Below, in pieces: positions 24,428 to 29,058 of a stretch of 29,058 nucleotides of DNA (position 1 is its first letter; every line of letters begins with the position of its first letter). Under the pieces are notes generated by a model that made no database searches, was not told where the DNA came from, and saw nothing but the letters and a program-made list of their open reading frames with translations. Origin of the DNA: Bacteroides sp. UBA1317 (GTDB lineage: Bacteria > Bacteroidota > Bacteroidia > Bacteroidales > Bacteroidaceae); NCBI GenBank assembly GCA_002307035.1, contig DBTL01000153.1, positions 1 to 29,058 on the forward strand. Direction: 5' to 3'. The translations under genes were made by a program, and so were the position numbers.

Positions 24428-26560
24428 TTATTTAATTTCACTTCCCGCTTTTTCGTAGAATCTTTTGGCTGCTTCCTTTTGTCTGTTCATCGAGAAATTG
24501 CTTACCCGTTTCAGGTAACCGATAACTCGTGTCAGATAGTCCACATTCTTGCTGTGGCAGACGGGGCATTCTTTCAGATAACGTTTATCGATGTGTCCGC
24601 ACTCATTACATACAGTGTTGGGGATGTTAAACGTGAAATAATTGGTTCCCTCTCTGGCGGCTATGCGGAGTAGCTGACGATATTGCGGCTGACTCAGATG
24701 CTCGGCCAGATTCATGTGCAGGGCAGAGCCTCCTGTGAGGTGTTCTATATAGTCCTTTCCGTGCATGCGGAATTTATCGATAATGTTCAGTGATTCGTCT
24801 TCTACGGCATAGAAATAGCTGTTATAGCATTCACGGGGTACAAAGTAATTGTCTTCTTTGTCCCACTTGGCATGCTTCACTCCAACGTTCTCTGCCGGAA
24901 TCATTTCGCAGTTAAATAGCGTTTCTTTGGTGCGATACTTTTTGTTGCACGCTTCGATTACGCCCAGCACATCTTGTACAAATTTCTTATAGTCGGGGTT
25001 ATCATTTATGCTTAATCCGAGAAACTCTGCGGCTTCAACCAGCCCATTTACCCCGATGGTGAGGTACTGGCGGCTCATGTTGATGTAGCCTGCATCGAAT
25101 AGCGGAAGCATGCCTTTCTCTTGCAGCAGTTTCAGGTTCTCGTTGTAAGCCAGTTGTACGCGATGTACCAAATCGGTTACATCGTGTAGATAATCTAGGA
25201 AAGGTAGATTCTGCTTGAAGGCATACTGAATGCATCGGTTCAGGTTGATGGTAAGCACGCTTTTTGAGCCCGTAGATACACCTCCGGCCCCAAGGGTGTA
25301 GCTAAATCCGTTGTCCTGAATTTCATTTCTGAGCCGGCAGCAACTACTCAATGAATCGGCATTGTCGCTCATATAGGTAAAGAAAGAGTGGCCTTTAGCA
25401 TACATCTCTGCTGTGAAATCGCCGTACTCTTTGTCCTTCACATCGCCATCTTTGGTGAGCAGTGCCATTGTTTCAACGGGGAAGGTGAGTACCGTTTTTG
25501 TTCTTTCCTCGTTGAACCACTCCATGAAGCGTTTTTGCAGCCAGTTGAGTGATTCCCAATGAGGCTGACTCCCGTCTGGAAAGAAGAAGTTGCCGAACAG
25601 GCTTTCGAAGTAATAGCGATCGTAATAAGCAATGTTCCAGAATACCGCCTGAAAGTTACGGGCTCCCGTGGGCTGATTGATGGAGTAGACTATTTGTTCG
25701 AAACAATCTGTTATCACCTTGTCCAGTGTGCGCTTCTTTAACGAAAGGTCGGCGGTAGTGTGCGGCTTCTTGTAATAGTCTTCTCCGTACTCCAATTCGA
25801 TGAAGTAGTTGAGATACATTAAGAACTCCGGGGTGGCGCAGGCTCCGCTCAGCATGCTCGACACCATGAACACCATGTTGACGAAACCGCCGCAGAAAGA
25901 TTTCAGATTAGTCGGTTTCAGTGAGTTTCCGCCAATAGATCTTGTGCCGCTGATGAGCCATGGATACATGGTGATGCTGGCGCAGTAATTAGCCAGACTT
26001 GTTTCGTCATTTTTGTAGATGAAGTGGCTGTTGAGGAGTTCCAGATATTTGTCGGCCACCTCTTTGCCATACATCTCTTTGATCTTGTCGCATAAGATTC
26101 TTCGGTTCAGTCGTATAAAGTTTGATTTAGGTAATTCTCCGATGAGGGTGGCTATGTTTTTGTTTTCCACATTAGCATTAGCATCATATTTGCTTCCGGT
26201 AGCCGGATTCTCGGCATCACAGTAATCTATCAGGAATTTCAGCTTGTCTCTTACTTCGCGATCTTCCAGGTGTTTCTGTCGATAGAGCATGAATGATTTA
26301 GCTTCTTTGAAATGCTTCTCGGTCATCAGGGCAATTTCCACTTGATTTTGAATCTCCTCCACACTCATTTGGTCGATTACTCTGAGATGGGAGAGAATGT
26401 CATCCAACATGTTGTCTGTTGCGGTTTCGTTGACAGATTTAAAAGCTTTGCGAATGGCGCTACGTATTTTCCCGATAGAGAATATTTCTTTTTCTCCATC
26501 TCTTTTTGTTATACAAATATTGGTGTTGCTCATAGCTGTAAATTGTTTATAGATGTTCAT
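24428..26560 (-). CDS. nrdD: Anaerobic (class III) ribonucleoside-triphosphate reductase
   Basis: The protein has 710 residues from the ATG at 26560; an in-frame ATG at 26533 (MSNTNICITKRDG) is an equally credible start. It reduces NTPs to dNTPs without oxygen. An N-terminal ATP-cone (about 12-100; ITKRDGEKEIFSIGKIRSAI) provides allosteric control. The barrel includes the cysteine region SSCCRLRNE. A zinc site CNEC...CPVC precedes the glycyl-radical segment RVIGYLKR, with the predicted radical on Gly681. Most class III enzymes read RVCGY or similar; here the position before Gly is Ile. It is co-transcribed with nrdG and sits behind a cobalamin riboswitch. Confidence 0.95.
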   Translation of the reverse strand: MNIYKQFTAMSNTNICITKRDGEKEIFSIGKIRSAIRKAFKSVNETATDNMLDDILSHLRVIDQMSVEEIQNQVEIALMTEKHFKEAKSFMLYRQKHLEDREVRDKLKFLIDYCDAENPATGSKYDANANVENKNIATLIGELPKSNFIRLNRRILCDKIKEMYGKEVADKYLELLNSHFIYKNDETSLANYCASITMYPWLISGTRSIGGNSLKPTNLKSFCGGFVNMVFMVSSMLSGACATPEFLMYLNYFIELEYGEDYYKKPHTTADLSLKKRTLDKVITDCFEQIVYSINQPTGARNFQAVFWNIAYYDRYYFESLFGNFFFPDGSQPHWESLNWLQKRFMEWFNEERTKTVLTFPVETMALLTKDGDVKDKEYGDFTAEMYAKGHSFFTYMSDNADSLSSCCRLRNEIQDNGFSYTLGAGGVSTGSKSVLTINLNRCIQYAFKQNLPFLDYLHDVTDLVHRVQLAYNENLKLLQEKGMLPLFDAGYINMSRQYLTIGVNGLVEAAEFLGLSINDNPDYKKFVQDVLGVIEACNKKYRTKETLFNCEMIPAENVGVKHAKWDKEDNYFVPRECYNSYFYAVEDESLNIIDKFRMHGKDYIEHLTGGSALHMNLAEHLSQPQYRQLLRIAAREGTNYFTFNIPNTVCNECGHIDKRYLKECPVCHSKNVDYLTRVIGYLKRVSNFSMNRQKEAAKRFYEKAGSEIK

Positions 26561-26724
26561 TACGTATTACTATGAATGTACAAAAAAGATAATCTTTATG
26601 GAGAAACGGACGACAAATAGTCTAATATGGTGGAAGAAAGAAAGAGACGTTCTTGAAAGAAACGATCTTCTACCTTATTATAAATATTCCGTTGCTTTAA
26701 CTCCCGAAAGCTGTTTCATGTACG

Positions 26725-26890
26725 TCGTGTTTTGGCCGGTCTTCTGACTTGTCTCTTTCTTAAAATGCCTTCCCACAAGTGTTTGCAGTGACTATCTGTT
26801 TTAATATTGACGAGAATTACAGCAGCGGGTACTGTTATCGAATTGCACGATATTCCCTTTTAAACGGGCTATTTCCAGCCCGTACCAAGA
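26725..26890 (-). ncRNA. Cobalamin (B12) riboswitch in the nrdDG leader
   Basis: Read on the minus strand, the conserved parts occur in order. A GGGCT/AGCCC hairpin (26866-26881) comes first, then AAAAGGGAAT (26852-26861), CGTGCAATT (26841-26849), the core ACCCGCTGCTGTAA (26817-26830), the B12-box-like AGTCACTGC (26785-26793), and finally AAGTCAGAAGACCGGCC (26734-26750), the typical 3' closing strand. The next gene in this direction is nrdD, about 165 bases on. A bulged stem at 26646-26667 followed by a pyrimidine-rich run could be the switching terminator, but this is weak. Cobalamin would be expected to lower nrdDG expression. Confidence 0.9.
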
Positions 26891-26895
26891 CATAG

Positions 26896-26921
26896 CAAAG
26901 ATAGAACTTATTTGATAAGTT
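26896..26921 (-). promoter_or_regulatory. nrdDG promoter -7 element with adjoining dyad
   Basis: The minus strand reads TATCTTTG at 26896-26903, a perfect -7 element that starts transcription right at the 5' edge of the riboswitch. Next to it AACTTAT-TTG-ATAAGTT (26905-26921) is a perfect 7-bp dyad filling the space between -7 and -33, suitable for a regulator. The remaining gap 26922-27315 is AT-rich and shows no gene I can support. Confidence 0.55.
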
Positions 26922-27315
26922 GGTTCTCTATTCGATAAAAACTTTTCTTTTTCTGCAAACTTTTTATTTCTGTTTTATTAAAAAGTTATCTGAAAAGCCT
27001 TATTTAGGCACTTTGAAGAGTATGCTGTCTGGTAGATGAAATATTATTTCAAAAAGGCTATATATTCTTTTCCTCAAATAGTTTGATTTGCTTTTTATTT
27101 CCATGTTGATCGAATTTCAATAAGCGTTCCGTTTTAACAACTGATTCATTAAATACCTTTTCTTTGCAGTCTTTTGTTATGAGTACGAGGTCTGTTTTTT
27201 CTTCTCCTCATTTTTTAGCTCTTCTCCCCGCTCTCTGTAAATGACTGATAATTAGTCTGTTAAATTTTCTTTTCAATACTCTTCATTTTACCCCTCTTCT
27301 CCTTGAAACGTTCTC

Positions 27316-27346
27316 TATTTTTGTATCCGCAACACGGGAATGTTGC
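27316..27346 (+). promoter_or_regulatory. -7 element and 5'-end dyad for the small hypothetical/DUF4373 pair
   Basis: TATTTTTG (27316-27323) fits TAnnTTTG. It is followed by GCAACA-CGGGAA-TGTTGC (27329-27346), a perfect dyad that would lie at or near the transcript start. Its half-site GCAAC/GTTGC with an 8-base spacing recurs, in opposite polarity, in the repeats downstream of the operon. Confidence 0.45.
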
Positions 27347-27368
27347 CTGAATATAAATGATAATAGAT

Positions 27369-27566
27369 ATGATCAACAGAAAGAAACTTCGGCCTTACAT
27401 AGGATATTGGGGGCTTAAGGAACCGCCTTGCTACATGCATGGCGCGCAGTTTATTGTTTCACTTCTTGCGCCCGATGTCCGTCGGGGTGGCACGCAAACG
27501 GTGGGACAGGTGATTCGTGAGATTTTTAACCGCAGTGACGAACTTATATCCATCCGAACGCTATGA
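27369..27566 (+). CDS. Small hypothetical protein (about 65 residues)
   Basis: An ATG at 27369 (MINRKKLRPYIG) gives 65 residues; an ATG at 27357 would add four. The protein is basic at the start, with a segment SLLAPDVRRGGTQTVGQVIREIFNRSDEL. That faintly resembles the short DUF4248-type proteins that accompany DUF4373 genes in Bacteroides, but the match is not secure. Its stop overlaps the start of the next gene (ATGA), so the two are coupled. No function can be assigned. Confidence 0.6.
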   Translation: MINRKKLRPYIGYWGLKEPPCYMHGAQFIVSLLAPDVRRGGTQTVGQVIREIFNRSDELISIRTL

Positions 27567-28810
27567 TGAACGATCAGTATTTCCGGTTGGAGGCGAACGT
27601 GATGAGCGATGATCGTATCTATGCCTTGCTTGAGGAACTGGGCATGAAGGGCTTCGGCATTTACATGGCTTTGCTCATCGAACTTCGTCAAAGGGATAAT
27701 TATGTTTGTGCCATCTCCAGCCTTAAGAGTTTGGCGCGTAAGTGGTGCGTGTCCCTAAAAACGATAGATAGGGTGCTACAGGGGTTTGGGCTATTTCGTT
27801 TCAGTGATGCGAATGATGCTTGTACGGAAATTGATGATGCGTCTTCTTTTTACTCTCCTTATTTAAATAAGGTGATGGTGGCACTGGAGAAACGGAGAAA
27901 GGCTGGTGCCGGTAATGGAGAGCAAGGTGGTCGGCCATCGCAAGATGAAGAGGTGCCTCTGCCTCATGAAGATCCTGAAAGTGAGAGCGGGGACGTTTTG
28001 CCTGCTCATCGGGAAGAGGAGGAAGACCTTCAAGGAGATGCCGGGGACAGTGATGTTGTAGAGGATAGAGTAGCATCTGATGTTGATAAGACGATGACTT
28101 CAGCTCATGATGAAGACGTGATTGTGATTTACCCAGAGCCTAAAAACGGCGATTCTAAATCACAATCTCCCTGTACAAAGGGGTTCTGTGGCGATGAAGA
28201 GAAACCTGGCAATGAACATAGACGTAACCTAGTAGAGAAGAGTAGAGTAAAGCAGAGTAAAGTAGAGGATATCGACTTCGTCGATAGAAGAGAAGAAAAG
28301 AATATTGCTGTTGCCGCTGCTCTGAAAGTTTCCACTGCCGGTAAAGGAGGTGTTTCCCATGTCGCCGCTGTTGCAGATGAAACACTTGCGCCCTTTCGCC
28401 CGTGGGAAGAGTACGTGGACGAGATGGAGAAAGTGCAGACGTGGATGGAACTGATGGGAATGCATTCGGGCATGGGAAGGATGTTTCTCGACAATCGTCA
28501 GCGTATAGTGGCGCTTTTCAAGGAGCATGTGAGGCTGTACGCCAAGGAATCAAGTATTACCTCTCTGGATGCGGCTAGAAACTATTTTAGTCATTGGATC
28601 AGGGCCGGAAGTCCGTCACAGCGCACCCTCTATGCCCGCTTGCAAAGTGAATTACAATCGCATTCGGCAGATGATCCTTATGTTTACGAGCAACGTGATC
28701 CGCTTACCGGCGCGCGCAGTTACTGTGGATTGCCCATTCCGCCCGGTTCACCGCCTCGTCCATCGCCCAATGCTGTGTGGAGCGACGCCATTAAAAAGTG
28801 GTCTTCCTGA
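27563..28810 (+). CDS. DUF4373 (Lin1244/Lin1753-like) domain protein
   Basis: This 415-residue protein starts at 27563 or at the next codon. Residues about 5-90 form a winged-helix-like domain (YFRLEANVMSDDRIYALLEE, KGFGIYMALLIELRQRDNY, LARKWCVSLKTIDRVLQGFG) of the DUF4373 type, related to replication-initiation modules of phages and plasmids. Residues about 110-255 are a low-complexity, mainly acidic linker with a slippage-prone stretch (KSRVKQSKVED). The C-terminal domain (about 270-415) carries FRPWEEYVDEMEKVQTWME and DAARNYFSHWIRAG. Such proteins are abundant in Bacteroides, often near capsule loci or mobile DNA; their role is unknown. The gene is followed directly by a palindromic repeat array. 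Confidence 0.8.
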   Translation: MMNDQYFRLEANVMSDDRIYALLEELGMKGFGIYMALLIELRQRDNYVCAISSLKSLARKWCVSLKTIDRVLQGFGLFRFSDANDACTEIDDASSFYSPYLNKVMVALEKRRKAGAGNGEQGGRPSQDEEVPLPHEDPESESGDVLPAHREEEEDLQGDAGDSDVVEDRVASDVDKTMTSAHDEDVIVIYPEPKNGDSKSQSPCTKGFCGDEEKPGNEHRRNLVEKSRVKQSKVEDIDFVDRREEKNIAVAAALKVSTAGKGGVSHVAAVADETLAPFRPWEEYVDEMEKVQTWMELMGMHSGMGRMFLDNRQRIVALFKEHVRLYAKESSITSLDAARNYFSHWIRAGSPSQRTLYARLQSELQSHSADDPYVYEQRDPLTGARSYCGLPIPPGSPPRPSPNAVWSDAIKKWSS

Positions 28811-28823
28811 AAAAAATCGCTTT

Positions 28824-29058
28824 GTTGCTTAATAACGTAACGAAACATTCGAAACTTTTTTTTATGGGATGCTTCATTTATTTCTTGCTGTTGCTTAATA
28901 ACGCAACAGAGATCTAAAAATATTTTCTATGGGCCCGCTCCATAAGGCCTGAGAGACGGTTACATTGGCATAAAATGGTTTTGTTGTGCAATAACGCAAC
29001 GGAACATTCGAAATATTTTTTATGGGATGGACTATTAAATTCTTGCTGTTGCTTAATA
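28824..29058. repeat. Array of about 65-base repeats with 18-base GTTGC/GCAAC dyads, running off the window
   Basis: Dyads of the form GTTGC-N8-GCAAC begin at 28824 (second arm GTAAC), 28890, 28983 and 29048 (cut by the edge). Spacings are 66, 93 and 65 bases. Units one and three also share ACATTCGAAA, then ATGGGATG and TTCTTGCT. Unit two is longer by 27 bases and more diverged. No gene is seen in 28811-29058. Confidence 0.85.

Noticed and set aside
26553..26747. 64-residue plus-strand open frame upstream of nrdD
   Set aside because: It lies opposite the riboswitch and nrdD leader, has no recognisable start signal, and looks like chance.
28824..29058. Regular repeats considered as a CRISPR array
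   Set aside because: The sequence between the dyads is itself conserved between units, spacing is uneven (66, 93, 65), and no cas gene is present.

Overview
The window reads as chromosomal DNA of a Bacteroides-type bacterium (order Bacteroidales). The evidence is a SusC/SusD pair inside a polysaccharide utilisation locus (PUL), lipoproteins with Asp-rich residues just after the lipid-anchored Cys, several promoters of the Bacteroides form (TTG, 19-21 bases, then TAnnTTTG), weak Shine-Dalgarno signals, and a DUF4373-type gene of the kind common in this genus. No tRNA, rRNA, transposase, integrase or CRISPR array was seen.

Left part (1-7284), housekeeping genes. On the minus strand lie a truncated EamA/DMT transporter, a DEAD-box RNA helicase with a DbpA-type RNA-binding domain, a tyrosine-phosphatase-like lipoprotein, and a compact three-gene unit: a LOG-family nucleotide hydrolase, a CBS-less KdsD-like arabinose-5-phosphate isomerase and a PfkB sugar kinase that overlaps the isomerase by 13 bases. 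An M16 zinc protease diverges on the plus strand.

Central part (7285-20720), a complete PUL. A membrane-anchored DUF6377-type regulator is followed by a control region with nested palindromes, then SusC, SusD, a SusE/F-like surface lipoprotein, two adjacent GH30 glycosidases (one a lipoprotein, one apparently not) and a GH3 beta-glucosidase, ended by a strong terminator. Gene content matches known beta-1,6-glucan (fungal cell wall/pustulan) PULs. The inferred scheme is surface cleavage by the lipoprotein GH30, uptake by SusCD, then periplasmic trimming by the second GH30 and GH3.

Right-centre (20782-23940), the most unusual stretch. An unrecognised 333-residue gene is followed by a two-gene ABC-type ATPase plus RloB-like cassette, resembling ATPase/TOPRIM-type defence pairs. 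A second, internally deleted copy of the 3' end of the 333-residue gene lies directly after rloB, so the cassette is bracketed by direct repeats. The downstream copy supplies the stop codons of both rloB and the convergent nrdG. The cassette has a promoter overlapped by a perfect 13+1+13 palindrome.

Right part (23930-29058). nrdG and nrdD (anaerobic ribonucleotide reductase, minus strand) lie behind a recognisable cobalamin riboswitch. An AT-rich gap follows, then a small hypothetical gene overlapping a DUF4373-type gene on the plus strand. The window ends inside an array of about 65-base repeats, each starting with an 18-base GTTGC/GCAAC dyad.
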